Shown: positions 16,321 to 25,072 of the stretch, in pieces
Layout of the letters: each line of letters opens with the position of its first letter
Numbering within the stretch: the first letter of the stretch is position 1
From: VBOC01 sp964512655
Lineage (GTDB): Bacteria; Bacteroidota; Ignavibacteria; UBA10030; SZUA-254
Direction: 5' to 3'
Assembly: GCA_964512655.1 (NCBI GenBank)
Contig: CAZEJT010000002.1
Coordinates: 310,001-374,000, forward strand
DNA length: 64,000 nt
Notes under the pieces: generated by a model
The model's input: only the letters and a program-made list of their open reading frames with translations
Database searches by the model: none
Told to the model about the DNA's origin: nothing
Translations under genes and position numbers: made by a program

Positions 16321-17615
16321 CCGCTCGCCTGAAGACCTCCACATCCTCCTCTCTCTTCCGCAAGGCCTCCTCCGTCATTCCCGGCGGGGTTAACTCTCCG
16401 GTTCGCGCCTTCAGATCGGTCGGAATCAACCCTCTCTTCATCGCCAGGGCGAAGAAGGCCTCCCTGTGGGATGCGGACGGAAACAAGTTCATCGATTATG
16501 TGGGCTCGTGGGGACCGATGATCCTGGGTCACGCCCACCCCTCTGTGGTCCGGGCCATAGAGCGCGCAGCCGGACGGGGGAGCAGTTTTGGAGCGCCCAC
16601 CGAGCCCGAGCTGAGGCTCGCCGAACTCGTAACAAAGCTGATGCCGTCTATCGAACTGGTTCGCATGGTGAACTCCGGCACCGAAGCCACGATGAGCGCC
16701 GTCCGTCTCGCCCGCGCCTACACAAAGAGGTCAAAGATTCTCAAGTTCGAGGGATGCTATCACGGACACGCGGACTCTTTTCTGATCAGAGCGGGCTCGG
16801 GCGCGGCGACGCATGGGACACCCGACAGCCCGGGAGTGCCTGCATCGGTTGCCACAGATACGCTCAATGCCCGATACAACGACATGGAGTCGGTGCGGGG
16901 GCTTGTGGCGCGTCATCGGGGAGAGATCGCCGCGGTCATCGTGGAGCCTGTGGCTGGAAACATGGGGTGTGTTCCGCCGAAGCCCGGGTTCCTCCAGGAA
17001 CTCCGCCACCTCTGCGACAGCGAGAAGATCGTCTTTATCATGGATGAGGTGATGACCGGTTTCAGGGTCGCCCTTGGCGGGGCCCAGGAGCGCTACGGCG
17101 TTCGCGCAGATCTTACCACGCTCGGCAAAATCATCGGGGGCGGACTCCCCGTCGGGGCGTACGGCGGAAGGCGGGAGATCATGGAGTGGGTCTCGCCCAT
17201 CGGTCCGGTCTATCAGGCCGGGACGCTCTCCGGCAATCCTCTTGCCATGGCCGCTGGAGTTGAAACGCTTCGTATGCTTTCGAAGGAGAGGAGGTTCTAC
17301 GCGAAACTCGAGAAACGAGCCCGGCAGCTCGAAACGGGGGTTCGCGCACTTCTTGACAAGCCCGGCTTGAACTATCGGCTCAACAGGGTCGGCTCCATGT
17401 TCACTCTCTTCTTCACCGGACAGGACGTCGTGGATTACGACACCGCAAAGACTTCCGACACACGCCTCTTTGGCAGATACTTCCGATCAATGCTCTCCCG
17501 GGGGATCTATCTGCCGCCCTCGCAGTTCGAAGCGGCCTTTCTCTCGGCGGCCCACGGAACACGGGAGATCAGAGCGACACTCGACGCACTGAAGCGATCT
17601 CTCGCCTCCCTGTAA
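16317..17615 (+). CDS. hemL: Glutamate-1-semialdehyde 2,1-aminomutase
   Basis: PLP/PMP enzyme making 5-aminolevulinate from the HemA product. The 432-residue protein has VIPGGVNSPVRAF, VNSGTEATMSAVRLARA, IFxMDEVMTGFR-type cofactor Asp (IMDEVMTGFR), and the PLP lysine Lys271 in TTLGKIIGGGLPVGAYGG. Start is GTG at 16317 inside the hemB stop. It is the last + strand gene before a convergent intergenic hairpin. Confidence 0.97.
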   Translation: MTARLKTSTSSSLFRKASSVIPGGVNSPVRAFRSVGINPLFIARAKKASLWDADGNKFIDYVGSWGPMILGHAHPSVVRAIERAAGRGSSFGAPTEPELRLAELVTKLMPSIELVRMVNSGTEATMSAVRLARAYTKRSKILKFEGCYHGHADSFLIRAGSGAATHGTPDSPGVPASVATDTLNARYNDMESVRGLVARHRGEIAAVIVEPVAGNMGCVPPKPGFLQELRHLCDSEKIVFIMDEVMTGFRVALGGAQERYGVRADLTTLGKIIGGGLPVGAYGGRREIMEWVSPIGPVYQAGTLSGNPLAMAAGVETLRMLSKERRFYAKLEKRARQLETGVRALLDKPGLNYRLNRVGSMFTLFFTGQDVVDYDTAKTSDTRLFGRYFRSMLSRGIYLPPSQFEAAFLSAAHGTREIRATLDALKRSLASL

Positions 17616-17631
17616 GCGTTACCCCCTAAAA

Positions 17632-17675
17632 CGGAAATGCCATCCCCACCGAAGAGGGGATGGCATCATGCCGTT
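17632..17675. terminator. Hairpin between convergent hemL and lipoprotein genes
   Basis: ATGCCATCCCC at 17637-17647 pairs with GGGGATGGCAT at 17656-17666 (11-bp perfect stem, 8-base loop), flanked by AACGG and CCGTT that can extend it. On the minus strand a short run CCGTTTTAG follows; on the plus strand there is no T-run. It probably stops transcription from both sides, better for the minus-strand operon. Confidence 0.65.
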
Positions 17676-17692
17676 AAAACCCTGCCTCTGCT

Positions 17693-19702
17693 CTACCCTA
17701 TCGTACCCGGAACCTGTACGTCCGCGGCATCTCCGTTCGGACCGGTCACCTTGATGACGACCGTGGCGTTGACCTGAGAGGGCACTCCGCCGATCGTCTG
17801 GTCTGCAACGACGAAGGAGAACACTGTCCTGCCCGGGCCTGCGAATATGACGTCGCCCAGTGTTACGTCGATGTTCCCGTTGACGACCAGGTTGACCTGG
17901 CTATTCGGAGGCGGCGTATACTGGAGCGCCACCGAGATATGCGTCCCTTTCGCAAGAGGATTTCCGTTTTCGTCCGAAACAGTGAACGATACCCGCTGTG
18001 AGACCCCGCCCCGGGGACAGGTGAATGATCCGGGACTCACGTTCGTGATGTATGAGTACCCCGACCAAAGTATGAGCGTCGAATCGGATACCGTAATGCC
18101 GCCGTGGCCGATCGTCCAGCCCCGCACCCATGAATAGCCGGGACCATAAAGAGCATCCACCGGGTACGGCCGGCCGCTGTATTGGTTCACGGTCGCGTGG
18201 CTGGTTATATCGGTGAATCCGTTTGGATCCACAACACCGCCCGTGGTGTTGAAGTACACGGCGGTGTTTGTCTTCACCGGATTGCTGAACGTATCGCCGA
18301 CCTGCACTGTGACCGGCATGGTGAGATTGACGTAATCCCAGGCCAGCGCGAAATTGTGCAGGACCGGGGCGATGGAAAAGTGAGCCTGATCCGGGAGACC
18401 CGAATTCACAGTGATGATGACCGGAGTGGAGGTGATCAACTCGCCGTCCGAGTTCCGCCGGAGCGTCGCGATGAATTGAATGACTCCCGACACCGTTCCG
18501 CTGTTGACCGTCGTGGAGACTCTGCCGGATGCGTTCGTCAGAGCACGCGGAGGCGACACATAGGCTCCCCCCGCGACCGGCCAGCCGGTAATGGAGAATT
18601 CCACGGTGTCCCGGTGGTCGAAGTCGATCGGGAACCCGAGCGAATCCCTCACTTCCCACGTAAGGATCGTTGCTTCGATGCCGCCTACTCCATAGACGGT
18701 GATCTGATTCGAGCTCATCCCGATGAATGCTATGGAATGCGCGCTGCCGGTTGCTGTGGAATCGCGCACTCCGGTTGTGGTGTCGCGATCCATCGTCAGG
18801 GTCTGGGAGATGACCTGCCCGGCACTGACGTCAAAGTTGAAGGCTCTCGACCTGTAGCCGGGTTTGTCGAGTTTCAGGAGCCCCGAAATGGACGGAAGCC
18901 CCTGCAGATCGATCGAGAAGGAGAATTGCCCGGCCACGGATGTGAGCACGCTGTCAACCACCAGGTTCGTAATCAGGGTGACCTTCGCGTTGGTGATCGG
19001 GAGATTCGATTGGCTGTCGAGGATATTTCCCATGATCTGCGCGATGGTCGACGCGAGATCCACCTTCATCAGGAGATTTCCGAGGTTCGTCGTCTGGCCC
19101 CTGTGAAGCGTGACCCTCAGCTGCCTCGTTTTGTACCCCGCGTGGAACGCCGTAATCACCACGGGGAGCGTGTCGCGGTCGACAAGATCGGCATAGATAA
19201 GGAACGAGCCGTCGACCGGCGTGACCGCGGAATCAACCAACCCCGGCAGGGTCACAAGTATGCTCGTGTTCCGCAGAGGGTAGAATGTTGCGCTGTCGCG
19301 CGCCACGCCCACGATCGTTGCGGAGCTCGAGAGGTCGATCCTGATCCCCACATCGAAGCTCGTGTCTGCGTGGATCGGGAACTCGACGGAGCTGCCGATG
19401 TAGCCGTTCTTCCGCACGGTGAGGATGCCGTCGAGAACCTGGTTCGCCCCAAGGCCAACCTCGAACCGGAAGACACCATCGGCCCCGGTCTGGGTCGAAT
19501 CGGTGACGCCCGAGTACGAGAGGAACACATGGGCATTCTGGACCGCACCGCTCGTGTTCACGTCATGAACCACTCCGGCGATGTGTGCCGTCGATGCGAC
19601 CGGCGGACCTCCGGGGCTCCCCGCAGGGGGGATATCCTGGCAGTTCCACAGACCGAAGCCCAGGCACATCGACGCGACTAAAAGTATGATTTTCGAAGTC
19701 AT
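17693..19702 (-). CDS. Secreted repeat-rich probable lipoprotein with regulatory-like and Ig-like domains
   Basis: 669 residues with an N-terminal hydrophobic signal ending GFGLWNC, a loose lipobox with Cys21; SPII processing is plausible but not certain. Residues about 40-310 form three similar beta-sandwich repeats of the carboxypeptidase-regulatory-like kind (GVVHDVNTSGAVQNAHVFLS, then similar copies near 130 and 225). The remainder resembles invasin-type Ig-like domains (SGRVSTTVNSGTVSGVIQF; VSFTVSDENGNPLAKGTHI). AGAGGA precedes the ATG. It is the last gene of the pilus operon, 50 bases after the secretin, so it may be a surface-exposed accessory or pilotin-like partner. No specific function is recognised. 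Confidence 0.75.
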   Translation of the reverse strand: MTSKIILLVASMCLGFGLWNCQDIPPAGSPGGPPVASTAHIAGVVHDVNTSGAVQNAHVFLSYSGVTDSTQTGADGVFRFEVGLGANQVLDGILTVRKNGYIGSSVEFPIHADTSFDVGIRIDLSSSATIVGVARDSATFYPLRNTSILVTLPGLVDSAVTPVDGSFLIYADLVDRDTLPVVITAFHAGYKTRQLRVTLHRGQTTNLGNLLMKVDLASTIAQIMGNILDSQSNLPITNAKVTLITNLVVDSVLTSVAGQFSFSIDLQGLPSISGLLKLDKPGYRSRAFNFDVSAGQVISQTLTMDRDTTTGVRDSTATGSAHSIAFIGMSSNQITVYGVGGIEATILTWEVRDSLGFPIDFDHRDTVEFSITGWPVAGGAYVSPPRALTNASGRVSTTVNSGTVSGVIQFIATLRRNSDGELITSTPVIITVNSGLPDQAHFSIAPVLHNFALAWDYVNLTMPVTVQVGDTFSNPVKTNTAVYFNTTGGVVDPNGFTDITSHATVNQYSGRPYPVDALYGPGYSWVRGWTIGHGGITVSDSTLILWSGYSYITNVSPGSFTCPRGGVSQRVSFTVSDENGNPLAKGTHISVALQYTPPPNSQVNLVVNGNIDVTLGDVIFAGPGRTVFSFVVADQTIGGVPSQVNATVVIKVTGPNGDAADVQVPGTIG

Positions 19703-19752
19703 AAGTCAGTTCCTCTGGTGTATAGAAATCATTCTCTTGGATTCGACCCGCG

Positions 19753-21024
19753 TCATTTTTTGTGCACTTCCCGGTCGTAAATTTTCTGCTTATCCCTGAT
19801 CAGGTCCTGCTCCGTCTTCGGCGACGAGATGCGGCCGCGGAGCGGCTGCAGCAGTTCCGCCTTGAGGAGGACGATCAGCTCGTTCTTCGTTTTGATCTTG
19901 CTCTCGGAGCCGAATACGTACCGCAGTCCAAAGAACCACCACGGCAGATCCTTCAGAAAGGGAATACCTTCCCGCGTCTCTACGTCATTCGTAGTGAAAA
20001 GGCCGCCGATGATGGTTTCTTCGCCGTCGTAGAGGAGGGTCCGGGTGTTCACCGACGTCTTATTGATTTCAGGACCCGGCGAGACGTCGCTCTGTTCGAT
20101 TGTGAGATCAAGGTAGATAAAGGCGGTGTCCGACTGCGTATACACCGACGGTGTCACGTCGATAATCGTTCCGGTGGATATCTGCTGATTGACCGTGTTG
20201 CCGGCGATGTCCCTCGTCTGGATGTAGATATCCTTACCGACCTGGATCCGGCCCTTTTTGCCGTCTCTCACGACGACCTCTGGGCTCGTGATCACCTCGC
20301 CGATGTTGTTCTGACCGAAGAACTTTGCCAGCGCTCCGATGTTCGCGAATGTGAACGAGGGGGGCGAGACAAGAGTACCAACGGCGTCATCCACCGTCGT
20401 GCCCCCGGCCGCGCCCTGTCCGGTCCCGCCTCCGGCTATCTTCACTGGCGGTACCGCTGAAGTCGAATCGCCGCGGGCAATTCCCGCGGAATTGAAGAGC
20501 GTGATCGCAGGCTCTTTCGGCTTCGAACGGAAGAAATTCCAGGCGATACCGTAGTTCTGGAGTTTCGTCACGTTCGCGTTGAAGAAGATCGCCGAGATTC
20601 TCACGTCGCGGCTGTTGAGCGTCGGAGGGGGCTCTCCTGTCGGACCGCCCGGGCGCGTCTGCTGCTCGGCCACTGTCTGGGCTCCCTCGGGGACGATGCG
20701 GATGTATTCCGCTTCCTCGATCGCCGTGAGGCCGTTCCGGCGGCAAATCCGGTCGAGAGCGTCCCGCCAGTGTTCATTCACGATGTACACCCCGATCGGG
20801 TTTCTGTGCTTCTCGAGGTCGATGATGATCTTCCCCGCGTATTGCTTGCTCAGCTCACCGATGACGAGAAGCGCCTGGTCCATGCGCATCGTCGAGTCGA
20901 GGGACACTATTTCCTGCGGGTTGACGTACCCTTTTGTTCTCAGCCGCGTATCGCGTTGCGGATACGCCGTCTGAACGAACAGCAGGGTGAGCAGGAACGA
21001 CGACAGTACGAATGCCTTTTTCAT
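19753..21024 (-). CDS. Outer-membrane secretin (PilQ/GspD/MshL family, short form)
   Basis: 423 residues with a signal peptide (residues 1-22, MKKAFVLSSFLLTLLFVQTA). One STN/N0-like domain (about 40-115) and a Pro/Gly-rich linker come before the secretin domain. That domain shows TLLYDGEETIIGGLFTTND and GIPFLKDLPWWFFGLRYVFG, the family signature (normally ...IPLLGDIPxLGxLF). Only one N-domain is evident, so it is shorter than GspD or PilQ and closer to MshL/BfpB types. The start ATG 21024 has GGAG nine bases before it; the frame continues to 21120 but without a signal-like start. It forms the outer-membrane channel of the pilus/secretion machine. Confidence 0.88.
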   Translation of the reverse strand: MKKAFVLSSFLLTLLFVQTAYPQRDTRLRTKGYVNPQEIVSLDSTMRMDQALLVIGELSKQYAGKIIIDLEKHRNPIGVYIVNEHWRDALDRICRRNGLTAIEEAEYIRIVPEGAQTVAEQQTRPGGPTGEPPPTLNSRDVRISAIFFNANVTKLQNYGIAWNFFRSKPKEPAITLFNSAGIARGDSTSAVPPVKIAGGGTGQGAAGGTTVDDAVGTLVSPPSFTFANIGALAKFFGQNNIGEVITSPEVVVRDGKKGRIQVGKDIYIQTRDIAGNTVNQQISTGTIIDVTPSVYTQSDTAFIYLDLTIEQSDVSPGPEINKTSVNTRTLLYDGEETIIGGLFTTNDVETREGIPFLKDLPWWFFGLRYVFGSESKIKTKNELIVLLKAELLQPLRGRISSPKTEQDLIRDKQKIYDREVHKK

Positions 21025-21043
21025 GAATACTCCGTAGGTTGTT

Positions 21044-21928
21044 CTATTTGACCGGTTGACCGACACGAATGCTGAGTTCATAGCGTTCTGCCACTCCGCC
21101 CTTATTGAGCATGCATTCAATCTTACCCTGATTGGGGAGAATCCTTGTCACATAGCCGAGATACACCTTGTCGCCCTCTTCGAGGACGCGCGATTTCTGA
21201 TTCTGGTCGATAATAAACGCCTTCCCGGGGATGACCGCCTTCAGATCCGAGCGCTCGATTTCGATTTCGTTCGCCTGCGGAGGCGGGATCTCGTGGAAGA
21301 TCAGCGGATAGAACGGGTTCGACGTCAGCGTCACGGGGCTCGACGTCAATGCGCCCGGCGCATTGTTCAACTCCGGAATCGACGAGTAAAAGGCCTGGAG
21401 TTCCATCTCGAAGAGTACGAGAATCTTCGTCTCCTGCGTAATCTTGTCCTTCGCCTCGTACCCTCTCAGGCTGAGGTTCGTCAGTTTCATCAGGCGGCGG
21501 CCGTTTTCCGCGTACCAGATGAAGCGGTAGATGTTGTTGAACGGCGCCTCACCTTTCAGCGAGTAGACGTTGTAGCCGTAATTGCCGAAGTCCCTCGGAC
21601 CGACATAGGTGAGGTCCATTTTCACCTCTCCGCTCACGTCGATTGTGCGGTTGAGATATCCGTAGGTCTCGCCGGTGACATCCTTCGGGGGAACATCCTT
21701 GTTGCGCGTCTCCCACCGTTTTTTCATGTCCGCAAGCTGGGCGGCCGTCTGGTTGTACTGATTTGCCAGATCGGGCGTGTTCTGCAGCTCGGTCTGGAGC
21801 TTGGTGATCTCCGCATTGATCGCTGTCAGGCTCTTCGGCAGATAAATAACCGTCAGGTAAAACCCGACCAGCAGAATGAACAGCAAGACGGATCCCAGAA
21901 CGATCGTATTTCGAATGGTATAGGACAC
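21044..21928 (-). CDS. PilO-like inner-membrane protein with C-terminal PilP-like domain (apparent fusion)
   Basis: 294 residues. A short cytoplasmic N-terminus, one membrane segment (about 9-30), a coiled coil (about 32-75) and a ferredoxin-like periplasmic region are the PilO/GspM plan. The last 60 residues (GKAFIIDQNQKSRVLEEGDKVYLGYVTRI...) look like the beta-domain of PilP or the HR domain of GspC, which bind the secretin N0 region. No separate pilP gene exists between it and the secretin, which supports a fusion. Start is GTG at 21928 with GGAG upstream. The two-domain reading is by eye. Confidence 0.75.
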   Translation of the reverse strand: MSYTIRNTIVLGSVLLFILLVGFYLTVIYLPKSLTAINAEITKLQTELQNTPDLANQYNQTAAQLADMKKRWETRNKDVPPKDVTGETYGYLNRTIDVSGEVKMDLTYVGPRDFGNYGYNVYSLKGEAPFNNIYRFIWYAENGRRLMKLTNLSLRGYEAKDKITQETKILVLFEMELQAFYSSIPELNNAPGALTSSPVTLTSNPFYPLIFHEIPPPQANEIEIERSDLKAVIPGKAFIIDQNQKSRVLEEGDKVYLGYVTRILPNQGKIECMLNKGGVAERYELSIRVGQPVK

Positions 21929-21965
21929 GGTTATCTCCGAGTATATTCAATCATTGTCATCGCAG

Positions 21966-23549
21966 TCACTGAGTCCCCCCCGCCGCCGGAGGATTCTTCT
22001 CCACCTGGGGAGGCACCGAGATAACGAAATGGTAGACCGAAGGCGACTTTTCGCGTATTTCCTTTACTTCCACCTTCGTAAGGGTCGAGTTGTCGAACAG
22101 CGCCGCAATTCTCGGGATCCTCGCCCGGTACAGGGTGTACCCTTCGATGCTCATCGCGCCGGAGCCGAGCGACCTCACGTCCGTCACCCACACGGCGCCG
22201 AGGTCCTCCACCCCCTTCGTCAATTCCGCAATCATCTTATTCCAGCGGTCGCTCCCGGGGACCAGCGAATCGTATACCGCGAGGGCCGTATTGTATCGCC
22301 CGATCTGTTCGTTCAGACTGGCGATTGCGACCTTCAGTTTTTCGTTCTCCGCCACCTTGTCCTGCAACTGGCTGAGAGTGCTCTTCTTCGACGACACCTC
22401 CTTCTGAATCGTTCCGTATTTGGAGGTGAAGTAGAAGGTGGCGAGAAACACCAGCACGAGGAGAATCTGTCCGTGCCAGGCGAGCTTGAACGTCCGCTGG
22501 CCTTCGCGAACCGTCTCCGGGAGGAGATTAACGGGGTAGAATCCCGGATGGTCATCATCGAGCAGCTTCCACGCCGTCGCAATGGCGATGGCATATTCGG
22601 GGATCTGCTCCTGAAGCTCGGGCGATAACGCGGTCGTGTCGAGGTACGGCGCGCGGAGGTACTGGACGTCGACCTCTGGAAGCTGCCCCTTGATGAATTG
22701 ATCGAGCTCGATCCGCCGGCTTTCGCCTGCCAGGAGGATCTTGTCGATCCTGGGGATGCCCATGTTGTCCTGCTCGAGGAGGAGGCGGCTGTAAATCGTA
22801 TTCTGGATATTCGGGGAGTCGTGGCCCTCGCCGAGGAGAGGCGCGAAATGGAAAAACTCCGAGCCGCGCATGAAAATCAGTCGCGTGAACTCGACGCCGA
22901 CATAGACGATCGTCGTTACCTCGTCGGCCGCGAAGCCGTAATTGGCCCGGGCCAGGTTCATCAGTGCCACGTCGGCGGTCTCGATCAGCGCAATGCGGGG
23001 CAGCCTCTTCCCAAGGAACGGTTTGATTTCCTGCAGCGCATTTAGCATCGTCGTGCCGTCTTCCCTGACGACGCACACAAGATTCTTCTCCGCGGAGTGG
23101 TAAAAGTCGATCGCGTCCAGCGAGGGCTGGACCGCCCTGACGTTCCTGAGCTCATCGAGGGCGCGCTGCTTCAGCTTCTTCCCCTGGAGTCCGAAATCGC
23201 TCTCGAGCATGTGGTAGTAGATGCTCGGTTCCGATATCGCATAACCGAGAACGTAGCTCGAGGTGGGGTATTGCGAGAGAAGCGCGAGGAGCACGCTGTT
23301 GTTATCGCCGGCGACGGATTCGGTGGCTTCCGTTGTCTGGGGGAGCGCGAAGGTATCCATCGATTCGCCGAGCTGGTCGAGGTCGGCGGCCTTGGCTTGC
23401 CGTTCCTCCAGTTTTGAGACAAGCTGGGTAGATTGGATTGCGTCAAGAACGACGGTCCCACGCTTGAGAGACAACTTCGCGAGCTTGAGTTCCAGACCGT
23501 CGACAAAAAGCCCTATGGCACTGTTTCTATTTCCCCTCAATGACGCCAT
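21966..23549 (-). CDS. PilM-PilN fusion protein of the pilus inner-membrane platform
   Basis: 527 residues. Residues 1-350 are an actin-like ATPase region of the PilM/GspL-cytoplasmic type (SAIGLFVDGLELKLAKL at the start; TTIVYVGVEFTRLIFMRGSE; KILLAGESRRIELD). Residues about 357-375 form one membrane segment, followed by a coiled coil (376-415) and a PilN-like ferredoxin fold (EDLGAVWVTDVRSLGSGAMSIEGYT). Thus PilM and PilN are joined in one chain, resembling GspL. The upstream PilT-like gene ends 30 bases before; PilO-P follows by 37 bases. It would link the cytoplasmic ATPases to the periplasmic PilO-P ring. Confidence 0.82.
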   Translation of the reverse strand: MASLRGNRNSAIGLFVDGLELKLAKLSLKRGTVVLDAIQSTQLVSKLEERQAKAADLDQLGESMDTFALPQTTEATESVAGDNNSVLLALLSQYPTSSYVLGYAISEPSIYYHMLESDFGLQGKKLKQRALDELRNVRAVQPSLDAIDFYHSAEKNLVCVVREDGTTMLNALQEIKPFLGKRLPRIALIETADVALMNLARANYGFAADEVTTIVYVGVEFTRLIFMRGSEFFHFAPLLGEGHDSPNIQNTIYSRLLLEQDNMGIPRIDKILLAGESRRIELDQFIKGQLPEVDVQYLRAPYLDTTALSPELQEQIPEYAIAIATAWKLLDDDHPGFYPVNLLPETVREGQRTFKLAWHGQILLVLVFLATFYFTSKYGTIQKEVSSKKSTLSQLQDKVAENEKLKVAIASLNEQIGRYNTALAVYDSLVPGSDRWNKMIAELTKGVEDLGAVWVTDVRSLGSGAMSIEGYTLYRARIPRIAALFDNSTLTKVEVKEIREKSPSVYHFVISVPPQVEKNPPAAGGTQ

Positions 23550-23579
23550 ACGATTGTTATCCTTGTGAATAGGTCAATG

Positions 23580-24809
23580 TCAGTCGCCCTGCGGAACGAG
23601 GTTGAGAATCTGCTGAAGCCTCCGCTTGTTGTTCGCAAAGTTCACCGCGGTCTCAAGTGAGATGCGCTTGGCAAGATAGAGCCGCTTCAAATCCTGTTCC
23701 ATCGTGGTCATCCCCTGATCGCCGGATTCAGACATCATCTGGTAGATCTCGCCGGTATTGTTGTTTTTGATCGCGGCCTTCACCGACGGCGTCGCGATCA
23801 TGACCTCCTTTGCGAGGACGCGGCGCTTGTCGAGACTTGGGACGAGCTTCTGCGAAACGACGCACTGGATGACGTCGGCAAGACGGTTCCGCACGCGCTC
23901 CTGTTCAATCGGGGGAATCTCACCGATGATGCGGTCAATGCTTTCCACGGCCGAGGAGGTGTGCAGGGTCGAGAAGACCTTGTGACCGCTATCCGTGATC
24001 TCGAGTGCGGTGAGGATCGTATCGGGATCGCGGAGCTCGCCGATGATGATGATGTCGGGGTCCTGGCGCAGCGACTGCACGGCGCCTTCTTTGAATCCAA
24101 GGACGTCTCTTCCGACCTCGCGGTGCCGGATGATGCAGCGGTCGGGCTTATGCACGAATTCGATTGGGGACGCAATGATTACGCAGTGAGCGTCGATCGT
24201 ATGGTTGTTCAAATCCATGATGCTGTCCAGCGTCGAGCTCTTTCCGGATCCGGTAATCCCGGTGACAAGGATGAGCCCCTCTTTGGTGTGGGCCAGGCTC
24301 ATGATCCGCGTGACGTTCTGGTGGAACTCAAGGTTCTTGTAGGGACGCACCGCTGCGTTAATGGCGCGCATGTTGAGACCAAGCTGGTCGAGGTCGAAAT
24401 AGGCGTCGGCACGGAAACGGTAGTACTGGTCGCCCTGGACGATTGAGTAGGAAAAGTCAAGGTTCCGGTTCTCAAACAGGTACTGTCTCTGCCGCTCGAG
24501 CATAATACTCTGGATCAGGACGTTCACCTCGTCGTACGCAAAGGACGGGAGCGAGGTGTCGGGCTTCTTCATTCCATGGATCCTGTACCAGATATGACCG
24601 CGCGTCCCGACTCCCCCGAGGTCGATGTCGGACGCGGTTATCTCGAACATCCTGAGGAGGAAGCCGTCGAACATCCGTTTGATCAGGACTCTTTCCTCCT
24701 GTGACTGCCTGGAGACCAGATCTCCTATCAGCATCTGGCGCTCCACCCCATACGCAGTGTCCGGGATGTTACGGACGATCTCTTTTAGTATTGATATGGC
24801 TTCTTCCAT
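23580..24809 (-). CDS. pilT: PilT-like retraction/secretion ATPase
   Basis: 409 residues, about 60 longer than classical PilT because of an N-terminal extension. Walker A is GITGSGKSS (184-192), Walker B is DIIIIGELRDPDT (252-264) and the His box is HKVFSTLHTSS (276-286). The Asp box reads IIASPIEFVH (211-220) where PilT and PilB have IEDPIE: both acidic residues before the Pro are replaced. It is in line with PilM-N, PilO-P and secretin. Retraction is the likely role, but the changed Asp box and long N-terminus may mean a different function, as in PilU-like paralogues. Confidence 0.85.
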   Translation of the reverse strand: MEEAISILKEIVRNIPDTAYGVERQMLIGDLVSRQSQEERVLIKRMFDGFLLRMFEITASDIDLGGVGTRGHIWYRIHGMKKPDTSLPSFAYDEVNVLIQSIMLERQRQYLFENRNLDFSYSIVQGDQYYRFRADAYFDLDQLGLNMRAINAAVRPYKNLEFHQNVTRIMSLAHTKEGLILVTGITGSGKSSTLDSIMDLNNHTIDAHCVIIASPIEFVHKPDRCIIRHREVGRDVLGFKEGAVQSLRQDPDIIIIGELRDPDTILTALEITDSGHKVFSTLHTSSAVESIDRIIGEIPPIEQERVRNRLADVIQCVVSQKLVPSLDKRRVLAKEVMIATPSVKAAIKNNNTGEIYQMMSESGDQGMTTMEQDLKRLYLAKRISLETAVNFANNKRRLQQILNLVPQGD

Positions 24810-24841
24810 TCGCGATTTTCCCGTTTGAATAACCTGTTAAA

Positions 24842-24900
24842 GTCATTCTTTACATATACATACTTAAATCGCCTTGCCAAAACCGACGTCGAATATACCC
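24842..24900 (-). promoter_or_regulatory. Possible promoter region of the PilT-secretin operon
   Basis: The minus strand here has TTG (from TTTTGGCAAGG), 19 bases, then TATATGTA, a weak fit to TTG-N20-TAnnTTTG. The stretch is the most AT-rich in the gap and lies right downstream of the terminator at 24971-25015. No better candidate was found. Confidence 0.3.
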
Positions 24901-24970
24901 AAATTCTGAAGTGTTGTCAATAGCGAGACCCCTCATCAGGCACAACTTGTGCCGCAGGACACAAAACCGC

Positions 24971-25015
24971 AAAAAAAATGCCCTGAACAGCGTGTTTTCG
25001 GTACTCAGGGCATTT
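24971..25015 (-). terminator. Intrinsic terminator after the minor-pilin genes
   Basis: On the minus strand AAATGCCCTGA (25015-25005) pairs with TCAGGGCATTT (24986-24976), an 11-bp stem, followed by an unbroken T-run (24978-24971). It ends the PilC-PilB-minor pilin transcript, so the PilT-PilMN-PilOP-secretin genes need their own promoter. Confidence 0.9.
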
Positions 25016-25072
25016 CCGGACTCCCCGCCCCCGCTCTTAGCGAGGGGTCCGGTTCGGGATTAACTACCCGAT

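Noticed and set aside
18182..19681. Long plus-strand frame (499 residues) opposite the lipoprotein gene
   Set aside because: It is Arg/Asp-rich, resembles nothing, and mirrors the codon pattern of a GC-rich gene; the minus-strand protein has a signal peptide, ribosome site and domain repeats.
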